DNA of 64,000 nucleotides, taken from NCBI RefSeq assembly GCF_020164455.1, contig NZ_JAIQWW010000013.1, positions 113,730 through 177,729 on the forward strand, written 5' to 3'. A model generated the notes under the pieces. That model did not search any database, was not told where the DNA came from, and saw only the letters and a program-made list of their open reading frames with translations. This document shows, piece after piece, positions 43,780 to 52,897 of this stretch. Both the position numbers and the translations under genes were made by a program. Numbering within the stretch: position 1 is the first letter of the stretch; every line of letters starts with the position of its first letter. Source of the stretch: Phyllobacterium chamaecytisi (GTDB lineage Bacteria > Pseudomonadota > Alphaproteobacteria > Rhizobiales > Rhizobiaceae).

Positions 43780-45612
43780 ATGAGCGAACAGACCAGGAAA
43801 AAGAAGATCGATCCATCCGAGGCGAAGCGCGTCATCGGCCGGGTTCTTGGCGAAAATGTCCGCGATCACCGCTCTTCCTATGCCATTGCCATCGTCGCCA
43901 TGCTGGCGGTTGCCTGCACGACGGCTTTCGTCGCTTATATCTTCAAGGACGTGATCAACAAGATCTATTACGAACGCCGCGAAGACCTCATCCTTCCTAT
44001 CAGTCTCGGCATTCTCGGTGCTTTTGTCATCCGCGGCATTGCGACTTACGTCCAGTCCGTGACCATGGCGAGAATCGGCAATAACATCGTCGCGCGTTAT
44101 CAGGCCCGTGTCTTTGATCACCTGATGAAGCTCGGCCTCGACTTCTACCATGACACACGCTCCGGCCAGCTTGCCGCCCGTATCAACCAGAACGTTGGCG
44201 GCGTGCGCGAGCTTTTGGATATTGTCGTCACGACCATTGCCAAGGACGTGCCTACGCTGATCGCCCTCATCGTGAGCATGGTTTTACTCGACCCATTCCT
44301 GTCGCTTATCGCGCTGCTGGTCGGCCCGCCACTGATACTTGTGGTCCGGTATCTGGCAAGGCGCCTGCGCAGCATCCATCGCGAATCCGTGACACTGAAC
44401 TCGCACCTTCTCGGCGCCATGCAGGAAGCGACGCAGGGCATTGCCATCGTCAAGGCGTTCACCATGGAAGACCAGTTGCGCATCAAAATCAGCGCGCTGA
44501 TCAAGCGGGCCGAGGAGCGGGCCAACAAGATCGCGCGCGTTTCGGAACGCATGACACCGATCACCGAACTCATCGCCGGCATCGCCATCGCCTCGATGAT
44601 CATCTATACCGGCTACCGCGCTGTCTACAATGCCGAGCCACCCGGCGCCATGTTCGGCTTCATGACGGCGGTGCTCCTTGCCTATGATCCCGTGCGCCGT
44701 CTGGCGCGGGTCCAGGTCGGGCTCGAGCGTTCACTGGTCAATGCGCGCATGATTTACGAGATCCTCGATATCGAGCCGCGACAGGCGGATAGCATCGGCG
44801 CTGTGCCGATCACCGTGCAGAGCGGCGAGGTGCAATTCGACAATGTCACCTTCAGCTATGGCAATGGCGTGCCGGTGCTGCATGGCATCAGTTTCACGGC
44901 CGAAGCCGGCAAGACCACAGCCATCATCGGCGCTTCCGGCGCCGGCAAATCGACGCTGATTGGTCTTGTCCAGCGCTTTTACGATATCAATGGCGGGCGT
45001 ATCCTCGTCGATGGGCAGGATATCGCCTATGTCAGCAAGCGCTCGCTGCGCCAGTCGATCGCCTATGTCTCGCAGCAGCCCTATCTCTTCGAAGGAACGA
45101 TCGCCGACAATATCCGCTACGGCCGGCCGGATGCCACCGATGAGGACATCATCGAGGCGGCGAAACTCGCCAACGCCGATGAGTTCATCCGTCAGCAGCC
45201 GCAGAGCTACGGCACGGAAGTCGGCGAGAACGGCGTGACCCTTTCCGGCGGCCAGCGCCAGCGACTTTCCATCGCCCGTGCCATCGTCCGCAATGCGTCC
45301 ATCCTCCTTCTCGATGAGGCGACGTCCGCACTCGACAATGAATCGGAAAAGCGCGTGCAGCAGGCACTGGACCGCGTCATGCAAGGGCGTACCACGATCG
45401 TCATCGCCCACCGCCTGTCGACGATCGTCAACGCCGACCATATCGTCGTCATGGAGGCCGGACGCGTCGTGGAGGAAGGCGTGCACGAGACGCTGCTCGC
45501 CCGCCCCAACGGGGTCTATGCCCGCTTCTACCAATTGCAGGGCAAGGAAGAGTCGCCCATCATCGATGACAGCGAAGAAATACCCCATCGAATAGCGAGA
45601 CCAGCCGAATGA
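43780..45612 (+). CDS. ABC exporter, fused membrane and ATPase domains
   Basis: A 610-residue half-transporter of the MsbA/lipid and drug exporter type. An ABC-type membrane domain with six helices (about residues 30-320) is followed by a nucleotide-binding domain with Walker [10 protein letters not shown], signature LSGGQRQRL, Walker [13 protein letters not shown] and the switch histidine in VIAHRLSTI. It works as a homodimer or heterodimer; the substrate is unknown. ATG 43780 was preferred to a TTG four codons upstream. Its stop overlaps dapB as ATGA. Confidence 0.92.
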   Translation: MSEQTRKKKIDPSEAKRVIGRVLGENVRDHRSSYAIAIVAMLAVACTTAFVAYIFKDVINKIYYERREDLILPISLGILGAFVIRGIATYVQSVTMARIGNNIVARYQARVFDHLMKLGLDFYHDTRSGQLAARINQNVGGVRELLDIVVTTIAKDVPTLIALIVSMVLLDPFLSLIALLVGPPLILVVRYLARRLRSIHRESVTLNSHLLGAMQEATQGIAIVKAFTMEDQLRIKISALIKRAEERANKIARVSERMTPITELIAGIAIASMIIYTGYRAVYNAEPPGAMFGFMTAVLLAYDPVRRLARVQVGLERSLVNARMIYEILDIEPRQADSIGAVPITVQSGEVQFDNVTFSYGNGVPVLHGISFTAEAGKTTAIIGASGAGKSTLIGLVQRFYDINGGRILVDGQDIAYVSKRSLRQSIAYVSQQPYLFEGTIADNIRYGRPDATDEDIIEAAKLANADEFIRQQPQSYGTEVGENGVTLSGGQRQRLSIARAIVRNASILLLDEATSALDNESEKRVQQALDRVMQGRTTIVIAHRLSTIVNADHIVVMEAGRVVEEGVHETLLARPNGVYARFYQLQGKEESPIIDDSEEIPHRIARPAE

Positions 45613-46445
45613 GCCGAGCGGAACAGCCCACGACGCCAATGAAACTTGCCGTTGTCGGCGCAGCAGGGCGCATGGGCCAGACGCTGATCCGCGTGATCCA
45701 CGCCACCCCCGGCGCGATATTTGCCGGAGCCATTGAACGGCCCGGCTCACCCCATATCGGCAGTGATGCGGGGGAACTCGCCGGCGTCGGCAATCTCGGC
45801 GTCTCGATCACGGATGACGCGGCAGCAGCGTTTGCCGGCGTCGAAGGCGTGCTCGATTTCACGACGCCTGCCGCGAGTGTGGCGTTTTCCGATCTGGCGG
45901 CGCAGGCACGTATCGTCCACGTCATCGGCACGACCGGCTGCACAAGCGACGACGAGGTCAAGATTGCCGCAGCCGCCCGTCATGCGGTCGTCATCAAGTC
46001 CGGCAATATGAGCCTTGGCGTCAATCTGCTCGCCGTCCTCGTCAAACAGGCGGCGCGCGCGCTCGGCGCAGATGATTTCGATATCGAGATTCTTGAAATG
46101 CACCACAAGCACAAGGTTGATGCGCCCTCGGGCACCGCATTGCTGCTCGGCGAAGCCGCCGCCGAAGGCCGCGACATAGGGCTCGGCCAGCACAGCGTCC
46201 GGGTGCGCGACGGTCATACCGGCGCACGCGAGAATGGCACGATCGGTTTTGCCGCGCTGCGCGGCGGCTCCGTCGTCGGCGATCATTCCGTCATCCTTGC
46301 CGGTCAGGGCGAGCGCATCACCCTTTCGCACCATGCGGAAGATCGCACGATATTCGCGCGCGGCGCCGTCAAGGCAGCGCTTTGGGGCAGAAGCCGCGAA
46401 CCCGGCCTTTATTCCATGGCCGACGTTCTCGGCCTCAATCAATAG
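45609..46445 (+). CDS. dapB: 4-hydroxy-tetrahydrodipicolinate reductase
   Basis: A 278-residue enzyme of lysine and meso-diaminopimelate synthesis. N-terminal nucleotide-binding [11 protein letters not shown], the hinge GTTGCTSDD and the catalytic [15 protein letters not shown] are intact. The frame starts [20 protein letters not shown] 45609 overlaps the ABC exporter, while a start at the MKLAV methionine (45639) would give a more typical N-terminus. gpmA follows 24 bases later. Confidence 0.95.
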   Translation: MSRAEQPTTPMKLAVVGAAGRMGQTLIRVIHATPGAIFAGAIERPGSPHIGSDAGELAGVGNLGVSITDDAAAAFAGVEGVLDFTTPAASVAFSDLAAQARIVHVIGTTGCTSDDEVKIAAAARHAVVIKSGNMSLGVNLLAVLVKQAARALGADDFDIEILEMHHKHKVDAPSGTALLLGEAAAEGRDIGLGQHSVRVRDGHTGARENGTIGFAALRGGSVVGDHSVILAGQGERITLSHHAEDRTIFARGAVKAALWGRSREPGLYSMADVLGLNQ

Positions 46446-46469
46446 CTTCGATCAACAGGAGAATTTGCA

Positions 46470-47090
46470 ATGTCCGGAACCCTCGTCCTTGTCCGCCATG
46501 GCCAGAGCGAATGGAATTTGAAGAACCTCTTCACCGGCTGGCGCGACCCCGCGCTGACCGAGCTCGGTCACGAGGAAGCCAAGGATGCCGGTCAGCGGCT
46601 GAAGGCCATGGGCTTGCATTTCGACATCGCCTTTACGTCGGTGCTTTCTCGCGCCGAGGCGACCCTCGATCACATTCTCGAAGAGATCGGCCAGACCGGC
46701 CTTGAAACAGTCCGCGACCAGGCCTTGAACGAGCGCGATTATGGCGACCTGTCCGGCCTCAACAAGGACGACGCTCGCGTCAAATGGGGCGAAGAGCAGG
46801 TGCATGTCTGGCGCCGCTCCTATGACGTTCCGCCTCCCGGCGGCGAAAGCCTGCGCGATACCGGTGCGCGCGTCTGGCCCTATTACATGCACGACGTGCA
46901 GCCGCATGTACTGCGCGGCGAAAATGTGCTGGTGGTCGCGCATGGCAATTCCCTGCGCTCGCTGGTCATGGCGCTGGATGGCCTGACGGGCGAAGAGATC
47001 GTCGAGCAGGAGATCGCGACCGGCGTTCCGATCGTCTACAAGCTCAATGCGGATTCGACAGTCGCTTCCAAGGAAGTTCTCGAGGGCTGA
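46470..47090 (+). CDS. gpmA: 2,3-bisphosphoglycerate-dependent phosphoglycerate mutase
   Basis: A 206-residue glycolytic mutase of the histidine phosphatase superfamily. The phosphohistidine motif [10 protein letters not shown] is at residue 6, the second histidine in [15 protein letters not shown]. It is shorter than E. coli GpmA (about 250), as usual in rhizobia, because of an internal deletion in the insert region. ATG follows AGGAGAA. dapB-gpmA pairing is conserved in Brucella relatives. Confidence 0.95.
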   Translation: MSGTLVLVRHGQSEWNLKNLFTGWRDPALTELGHEEAKDAGQRLKAMGLHFDIAFTSVLSRAEATLDHILEEIGQTGLETVRDQALNERDYGDLSGLNKDDARVKWGEEQVHVWRRSYDVPPPGGESLRDTGARVWPYYMHDVQPHVLRGENVLVVAHGNSLRSLVMALDGLTGEEIVEQEIATGVPIVYKLNADSTVASKEVLEG

Positions 47091-47111
47091 CCGGCCGACG
47101 CGCCTAGGGTC

Positions 47112-47195
47112 TGTTGAGATTCATGTCAGGCGAAAACGGTGGTTTTCGAGCACCGGAGCGCAGAAGAACGCTGTTTGCAGGCCGGCATGGCATGA
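47112..47195. repeat. Dispersed repeat, copy 2
   Basis: Blocks TTGAGATTCATGTCAGG, the perfect 7-bp hairpin CGAAAAC-GGTG-GTTTTCG, CACCGGAGCGCAG and TTTGCAGGCCGGCATGGC match the element at 35799-35918 in the same order. Here the hairpin pairs fully, while copy 1 has a T-G wobble at the same place. It lies between gpmA and the tRNA gene. Confidence 0.65.
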
Positions 47196-47270
47196 AGCTG
47201 ACGATCGCCGACGAATTCCCCGGCAAATGGATTGACAGACTCTGAAGCGCCCCTTACATGGAACCCCGCT

Positions 47271-47355
47271 GCCCAGATGGCGGAATTGGTAGACGCGCAC
47301 GGTTCAGGTCCGTGTGCCGCAAGGCGTGGAGGTTCGAGTCCTCTTCTGGGCACCA
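47271..47355 (+). tRNA. tRNA-Leu (anticodon CAG)
   Basis: An 85-base sequence folds as a class II tRNA: acceptor GCCCAGA (47271-47277) pairs with TCTGGGC (47345-47351), followed by ACCA so that CCA is encoded. The anticodon arm CACGG-TTCAGGT-CCGTG gives anticodon CAG. A variable arm and the T-arm GGTTCGAGTCC are present. It is followed by a terminator-like hairpin and an integrase remnant. Confidence 0.97.
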
Positions 47356-47396
47356 TCTATTCGTTTCAGACCGTCCCATATGGTCCGAAATAGACG

Positions 47397-47424
47397 AAAA
47401 AGTCCGAGAAATCGGGCTTTTTTT
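47397..47424 (+). terminator. Terminator behind tRNA-Leu
   Basis: A-rich flank, stem AAGTCCGA / TCGGGCTT with one G-T pair and a GAAA loop, then a run of seven T. A standard intrinsic terminator about 40 bases after the tRNA. Confidence 0.8.
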
Positions 47425-47474
47425 CTATCTGGCGTCCACTAGGATTCCTCAGCGGTCGCCTGCATCCGGCGAAT

Positions 47475-47705
47475 TTGTTCTTGGTTCCGCTCCGGGGGGT
47501 AGAGGCACAAGAAAACTATGAAACCGCGCGTCGCTTGCATTCGACAATTAGTCAGGTGTTTGGCTACGCCATTGCTACTGCCCGCGCGACAAACGACCCA
47601 GCCAGCGGCCTCAGGGGTGCACTGATTTCACCAACAGCTATGCACCGCACCGCGGTGACGGCGCGACCAGCTTTTGAAAAGCTGGTTCGCGTCATTTGGT
47701 ATTAG
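47475..47705 (+). pseudogene. Tyrosine-recombinase integrase remnant
   Basis: An open stretch of 76 codons contains NYETARRLHSTISQVFGYA followed by IATARATNDPASGLRGAL, the characteristic core-binding segment of P4-type phage/island integrases, in the middle of that protein. Both the N-terminal and the catalytic C-terminal parts (R...H-x-x-R...Y) are missing; a stop comes right after VRVIWY. Position 120 bases behind a tRNA-Leu is typical for an integrated island. It is the scar of an element whose integrase was lost. A palindrome CCAGCTTTTGAAAAGCTGG lies in its 3' part. Confidence 0.8.
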
Positions 47706-48063
47706 TCTAGGCGGCTGATGCGTAAGGCCGCATTGCACCGCATAGATGCGTGCGGTGTCAGCGAGGACATCACAACACTGTTACCACAGTTGCAACATCG
47801 GGTTGTCGGATTAACCCCGTGCGGATCGTCGTTCGACTGAGTGCGCTGGTTGCGTGCTCGCTTGTGAAAGGAAATGTCATGTCGATGTTGGAAGCGCTTA
47901 ACTTCCTCGTCACCTCGTCGCTATTTCTGACCTTGCCTGTCTGGGAGGGGAATCTGTGTAGCTACCCAGCACTGAATAGCGGTGGACAAACGCGCCACGC
48001 AGCCCCCTTAAGCGCTGTATCCGGCTGAGGAGAACGTCAACTCTGTCTGTCAAAAGGATCGTC
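47706..48063. other. Unassigned spacer behind the integrase remnant
   Basis: About 350 bases without a credible gene. Short open frames here have no ribosome site and no recognisable product. It leads into the MFS gene and probably contains that gene's promoter; nothing specific could be read. Confidence 0.5.
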
Positions 48064-49595
48064 ATGACAGCCACTCGACCCCCAAAAGCAACGCGGCGCG
48101 AATGGTTCGGGCTTGCCGTGATCGCGCTGCCCTGCCTGCTCTATTCTATGGACTTAACGGTCCTCAACCTCGCAACGCCGCATCTCAGCGCTGATCTTGA
48201 ACCAACGAGCTCGCAACTGCTGTGGATCGTGGATATTTATGGCTTTCTGCTCGCCGGCTGCCTTGTCACCATGGGGAGCTTGGGCGACCGTATCGGCCGC
48301 CGCAAACTGCTGCTGATTGGAGCCATGGCATTTGGTGCGGCCTCAGTGCTGGCCGCCTTTTCTACCAGCGCACCAATGCTCATAGCCGCCCGGGCCGTGC
48401 TGGGCATTGCGGCCGCTACACTCGCCCCGTCGACACTTTCCCTTATCCGCAACATGTTCTTGGACGAGCGCGAGCGGACCTTTGCGATCGGCGTCTGGAT
48501 CGCCAGCTTTTCGGCCGGCGGTGCAATCGGTCCGCTAGTCGGCGGCGTTCTACTCACCTATTTCTGGTGGGGATCGGTGTTCCTCATCGCGGTTCCAATC
48601 ATGGCGCTGCTGCTCGTGCTTGGCCCAATTTACCTACCCGAATATCGTGATCCTGCGGCCGGACGGCTGGATATCACAAGCGCAGCCCTATCGCTCGTTT
48701 CCGTTCTTGCCGTGATCTATGGGATCAAGCAGGCGGCCGAAATCGGCTTCAATTGGGTTACGCTTTTGAGCGTGGCAACGGGCGTGGTCTTCGGTGCTGT
48801 GTTTGTCCGGCGCCAAAAGGTACTGCGCGAACCCCTGATTGATCTCGAGCTGTTCCGTCAGCCGGCCTTCAGCGCCGCCCTCGCCGTCAATGTCATCGGT
48901 TTCTTCGTTGCCTTCAGCGCTTTTTTGTTCATCGCACAGTTTCTTCAACTGGTGTTGGGTCTCACGCCTTTCGAGGCGGGCCTCTGGAGCGTACCCTCAG
49001 GGCTCGCCTTCGTTGCCGGCTCGATGCTGACGCCGCTCCTCGTTAAAGGACGCCGGCCGACATCCGTGATGGCAACAGGCTTTTTACTTGCGGCGGCGGG
49101 TTTCTTAGTTCTTACCCACGCCGGCGAGCTGGCCACGCTCCCGACAATTATCATCGGCTACACCGTCTTCTCGCTGGGGCTCGCACCGGTTTTCACCTTG
49201 GCCACCGACATGATGGTTGGCTCCGTTCCACCCGAGAAGGCCGGTATGGCCTCCGGCATCGCCGAAACCAGTAGCGAGTTCGGGGGCGCGCTCGGCATTG
49301 CCCTCCTCGGCAGCCTTGTTACGCGATTTATCGGAGCCGGGTAAACAATGCTCAGCTGGACGGGATGCCGGTGGACGCGGTCGAGATGGCTCGCAATACA
49401 CTCGGAAGTGCGGTTACCGCGGCGCGGCAAATCCCCAAGCAAAATGGCGACGTCTTGCTTATGATAGCCCAAGATGCGTTTGCGGGAGCCGTCACGTGGG
49501 TTTTCGCGGTGAGCGCCGCGTTCGCCCTCCTCGGGGCGCTCCTCACTGTTCTGGCGATTGGTCGGTGGCATCCCGGTTCGAGGTCTTCCCACTAA
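48064..49595 (+). pseudogene. DHA2-family MFS multidrug transporter, disrupted by a -1 frameshift
   Basis: ATG 48064 opens a 426-codon frame with 12 visible helices and the DHA2 motifs LYSMDLTVLNLATPHLS and GSLGDRIGRRKLLLIG (motif A), as in SmvA/QacA-like exporters. The frame ends with a spurious tail RFIGAG and stop at 49344. The missing end of the family, with the last two helices, continues in another frame to 49595 (MARNTLGSAV..., AVSAAFALLGALLTVLAI). Adding one base in ACGCGATT near 49321-49325 restores a continuous protein of about 510 residues reading ...LVTAIYR. A single-base deletion or a sequencing error explains this. Confidence 0.8.
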
Positions 49596-49904
49596 ATCGA
49601 TAGTTACTGAGCTCGGGGATGAATGGCACAACAAATTGGGTATCTGGTAAAAGTCGGAGAACTCAATGCGCGGGCAGATCGACGAGTATGCAGTCAAAGC
49701 CACTACCGATGGACGCGAGCAGCATCATGCCGCCAGAAATTAAGGGTACGGATGAGAACTGCCGTTCGACCAATGTTTAACGTGACGATACGTGAGTATA
49801 ATACCAAAACAGACGATTTCCCTCCATCTTTGTCCAAGATAAGCAGCGATCCGTCGTCGACATTTGCTGCAGTAACCGCAGTCTGAACGATGAAGGGAAC
49901 TGAA
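49596..49904. other. Spacer without recognisable gene
   Basis: 309 bases between the disrupted MFS gene and a small hypothetical gene. The open frames present are short and have no ribosome site or family resemblance. Composition is lower in GC than the core genes to the left. Confidence 0.5.
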
Positions 49905-50132
49905 ATGTCAAACAAATCACTAGAAGGAGAACTGTTGCCTGCGACCAGGCAGACAGAAAACCCAGTGGTGACTGTCGAGGGCCTTAGGGTCAAGCTGAAT
50001 AGTGCTGTAGAGATTGCATTTCTATATGGAGCGACAGATTGGGTTCGTCTCAACCATCCGTCCCAGTACGAGCGGCTGCTGATGAGGTTTGACGACAGCA
50101 CATCGTTGGAAAACCGCGGTTATATCCACTGA
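49905..50132 (+). CDS. Small hypothetical protein
   Basis: A 75-residue open frame (MSNKSLEGELLPATRQTENP...) with a reasonable ribosome site (GAAGGGAAC) before ATG 49905; an in-frame ATG at 49890 is possible. The middle reads NPVVTVEGLRVKLNSAVEIA and later YERLLMRF, reminiscent of the small DUF982-like proteins of rhizobia, but the match is too weak to claim. No signal peptide, no cysteines. Not recognised. Confidence 0.4.
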   Translation: MSNKSLEGELLPATRQTENPVVTVEGLRVKLNSAVEIAFLYGATDWVRLNHPSQYERLLMRFDDSTSLENRGYIH

Positions 50133-50310
50133 TCCACCTCGCGAGGTTTGGCGATGTCCCCAATCACTTTGACCTTATGTCACGGCACAGATTCTGAGTT
50201 CCAGGGCTTTAGTGAGCCTTCACGCTGGGTCGAGGTCTGGATGAAATGCTCTGCCACTACCGGAATACTTCGCCAAGCGCTGCACAAGAACTTTGTCCAG
50301 GAGATGTGAG

Positions 50311-50577
50311 ATGTCTATCAAACCATTGGTTTTTATCACTGTGATAGGGCTGTCAAGCCTGCCGTTGACTGCATACGCGGAGGGATACTATTACGAGTAT
50401 GATCCATCTGGCGGTATTCCTTTTACGGATCGCGCGCCCAACCACCTCGATATTCATGACAACGGCGGCTATGGTGACCACAATTTCCTTAACTTCGGTC
50501 AACAGGGGGAAAAACCCAGCGCAACCGTAGTTAGGAAAACGTCAGCGCGACATCGCGTCAGCATCCCCAAAAAATAG
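50311..50577 (+). CDS. Small exported hypothetical protein
   Basis: An 88-residue protein with a clear signal peptide (MSIKPLVFITVIGLSSLPLT, cleavage likely after AYA) and a short Tyr/Gly/His-rich mature part (EGYYYEYDPSGGIPFTDRAP). GGAG lies nine bases before ATG 50311. The mature protein ends in a basic tail (HRVSIPKK). No family was recognised; it is probably periplasmic. Confidence 0.5.
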   Translation: MSIKPLVFITVIGLSSLPLTAYAEGYYYEYDPSGGIPFTDRAPNHLDIHDNGGYGDHNFLNFGQQGEKPSATVVRKTSARHRVSIPKK

Positions 50578-50707
50578 AAATAGCGCCCAATATGTTGCTC
50601 CACGGTTTGTCGGGCAGACCGGCGTCCAATCGTCCGCTTTGCGCCAGAAGCGGACATTGAGAAGGTTCAAGTGTCACATGACGTGACCTCAGTTGGTCCC
50701 GGTATCG

Positions 50708-50911
50708 CTACCAGGTCATCTTGATACCGAACTTGCCCTCCCAAGCATTGGCGTCGCCATCGGATAGCCTGAAGTTAACTGCAACCCTACCCACCGGAAT
50801 GAATAACTTGCTGACGCGGGCCTTAGCAACGACCCGGAATGACGCCGGAAAGTCCAGCGATACCAAACCGTAGTATCTATCACCAACCTTTTGAAATATT
50901 TGCTTTGAGCG
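50708..50911 (-). pseudogene. C-terminal remnant of an unidentified gene
   Basis: On the minus strand 67 codons are open without any start codon and end at a stop at 50708. They read with protein-like composition (DRYYGLVSLDFPASF, LFIPVGRVAVNFRLSDGDA, ending FGIKMTW). Alternating polar/hydrophobic residues and a final aromatic residue suggest the last strands of a beta-rich protein. Family not identified; upstream sequence is in no open frame. The rest of 50578-50993 holds the dctP promoter region. Confidence 0.3.
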
Positions 50912-50945
50912 TCATTGAGCGGACTTGGCTTGTACGGTCATTGAG
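50911..50945. repeat. Direct repeat GTCATTGAG upstream of dctP
   Basis: GTCATTGAG occurs at 50911-50919 and again at 50937-50945, 26 bases apart, about 50 and 80 bases before the dctP start. The spacing is close to two and a half helical turns, so it may be an activator or repressor site of the TRAP operon. No regulator gene is adjacent. Confidence 0.3.
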
Positions 50946-50993
50946 TAGTATTGTGTGGCGGGGCACATAGGCCTCGTGCTTTGGGAGGAGCAA

Positions 50994-52139
50994 ATGACCA
51001 AATCAAGAAACCAAACATGGGAGAAGACTTCGCGCCGCAAGTTCCTGAGTGGAGCAGCGGTGGCGGGCGCGGCGATGGTCGCTGCTCCGAGCGTTGTCAA
51101 GGCGCAAGGGCCTGTCAACATGCGCTGGCAAAGCACTTGGCCCTCCAAGGATATCTTTCACGAGTTCGCACTCGATTTCGCCAAAAAGATCAATGACATG
51201 ACAGGCGGCGATCTCAAGATCGAGGTGCTGCCGGCAGGCGCAGTTGTGCCTGCGTTCGGCCTGCTTGATGCGGTGTCACAAGGCACGCTTGACGGCGGCC
51301 ACGGCGTACTTGTCTATCATTACGGCAAGCAAACAGCGTTGGCACTTTGGGGATCAGGGCCTGGCTTCGCCATGGATGCCAACATGCTGCTCGCGTGGCA
51401 CAAATATGGCGGTGGAAAGGAGCTTCTCGCAAAGCTCTATGATTCCATAGGCGCCAATGTTGTTTCCTTCCCGTATGGCCCGATGCCGACACAGCCGCTT
51501 GGCTGGTTCAAAAATCCGATTGCCAAGGTCGAAGATATCAACGGCCTGAAGTTCCGTACCGTTGGCATCTCCATTGATGTCTTCACTGGTCTTGGCGCAG
51601 CGGTGAACGCGCTCCCGGGCGGCGAAATCGTCTCGGCATTGGACCGCGGATTGCTTGATGCAGCCGAATTCAACAACGCCTCGTCTGACCGGGTACTTGG
51701 TTTTCCTGACGTCTCCAAGATCTGCATGCTGCAGAGCTATCACCAGAATGCGGAGCAGTTTGAAATCCTGTTCAACAAGACGAAATACGATGCACTGCCT
51801 GATCAAATGAAGGCCATAATCGGCAATGCGACCGAAGCTGCCTCGCAGGATATGCACTGGAAGGCGATCGATCGCTATTCGAAAGATTATCGTGAGATGC
51901 AGACGGCAGATAAGGTCAAATTCTACAAGACACCGGACGTGATCCTCAAGAAGCAACTGGAGGTCTACGACGAGGTCGTGAAGAAAAAGGCCGGCGAGAA
52001 CCCGCTTTTCAAGGAAATCCTCGTATCGCAGATCGCTTTTGCCGAGAGGGCAACGCGATGGGAACAGGACACGGTCGTCAGCCGGCGGATGGCATTCGAT
52101 CACTATTTCGGAGAGAACGCGGCGGCTAAGAAGATCTGA
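50994..52139 (+). CDS. TRAP transporter substrate-binding protein (DctP family)
   Basis: A 381-residue periplasmic binding protein with a twin-arginine-like signal (TSRRKFLSGAAVAGAAMVAA, cleavage near VKAQG). The mature part shows the DctP pattern: NMRWQSTWPSKDIFHEFALD, LPAGAVVPAFGLLDAVSQG and the ligand arginine region GLKFRTVG. It belongs to the subgroup with large substrates annotated for mannitol/chloroaromatic-type or 2-oxo acid uptake, so the ligand is open. ATG 50994 follows GGGAGGAG. It is separated from dctQ by a strong hairpin. Confidence 0.92.
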   Translation: MTKSRNQTWEKTSRRKFLSGAAVAGAAMVAAPSVVKAQGPVNMRWQSTWPSKDIFHEFALDFAKKINDMTGGDLKIEVLPAGAVVPAFGLLDAVSQGTLDGGHGVLVYHYGKQTALALWGSGPGFAMDANMLLAWHKYGGGKELLAKLYDSIGANVVSFPYGPMPTQPLGWFKNPIAKVEDINGLKFRTVGISIDVFTGLGAAVNALPGGEIVSALDRGLLDAAEFNNASSDRVLGFPDVSKICMLQSYHQNAEQFEILFNKTKYDALPDQMKAIIGNATEAASQDMHWKAIDRYSKDYREMQTADKVKFYKTPDVILKKQLEVYDEVVKKKAGENPLFKEILVSQIAFAERATRWEQDTVVSRRMAFDHYFGENAAAKKI

Positions 52140-52157
52140 CGTACACTCCAAACTGGT

Positions 52158-52192
52158 AAAGCATCATCGGCATTTTGATCCGATGATGCTTT
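52158..52192 (+). promoter_or_regulatory. Intercistronic stem-loop between dctP and dctQ
   Basis: A perfect 13-bp stem (AAAGCATCATCGG / CCGATGATGCTTT, arms 52158-52170 and 52180-52192, 9-base loop) lies 18 bases behind dctP and 36 bases before dctQ. The following CTTTG is too short for a full terminator. Such hairpins in transporter operons allow more binding protein than membrane subunits to be made. Confidence 0.75.
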
Positions 52193-52228
52193 CTTTGCCT
52201 ACATATTCTCTCGCCATCGGGGGCATGC

Positions 52229-52897
52229 GTGAACGTTCAGCATTTTTTGAATACGATGGATGCAATCAGCGTGTGGGTCGGAAAGGCCGCGGCGTGGCTC
52301 ATCATCGGGCTGATGACGCTTGTCTGCGTCGAGGTCTTCAAGCGCTACATGATGAACATGCCCACCGCATGGATATTCGACGCCAGCAGCATGTTCTATG
52401 GCAGTTTGTTCATGCTCGCGGGGGCCTACACACTGGCGCAGAACGCCCATGTGCGCGGCGACTTTCTCTACAGCTCTATGCGGCCCCGGACGCAGGCGGC
52501 GCTTGATCTGGTATTGTACATCGTCTTCTTTCTGCCGGGCATCGCCGCCCTCGTTTACGCAGGCTACGACTACGCGGCGCTCTCGTGGAGGATCGGCGAG
52601 CATTCAACGGTGACGGCCGAAGGCCCGCCGATCTACTACTTCAAGTCCGTCATTCCGTTGGCTGGTGCCCTTTTGATGCTTCAGGGAATGGCCGAAATCA
52701 CACGCTGTATCGTCTGTCTCAAGACCGGGGAATGGCCTAGCCGGCTCAAGGATGTCGCGGAGATCGACGTGGTCGAGGAGCAGCTCGCGCACAGCGAGCA
52801 TGTGGATGAGGAAACGCGCAAAGTCGCGATCGAGCGCGCGCAACAAATCGATGAAACCGCGCGTAAACGTGGTTCGGGGGGAGACCTGCAAACGTGA
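52229..52897 (+). CDS. TRAP transporter small permease (DctQ family)
   Basis: A 222-residue membrane protein with four helices (for example AAAWLIIGLMTLVCVEVFKR and LDLVLYIVFFLPGIAALVYA). The family's FYGSLFMLAGAYTLAQNAHVRGD motif is present. An acidic/basic charged tail of about 45 residues follows the last helix, longer than in most DctQ proteins. GTG 52229 is the start; its stop overlaps the dctM GTG start (GTGA). Confidence 0.9.
   Translation: MNVQHFLNTMDAISVWVGKAAAWLIIGLMTLVCVEVFKRYMMNMPTAWIFDASSMFYGSLFMLAGAYTLAQNAHVRGDFLYSSMRPRTQAALDLVLYIVFFLPGIAALVYAGYDYAALSWRIGEHSTVTAEGPPIYYFKSVIPLAGALLMLQGMAEITRCIVCLKTGEWPSRLKDVAEIDVVEEQLAHSEHVDEETRKVAIERAQQIDETARKRGSGGDLQT

Noticed and set aside
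47750..48028. 92-codon frame between integrase remnant and MFS gene
   Set aside because: No ribosome site, mixed composition, no resemblance to known proteins.
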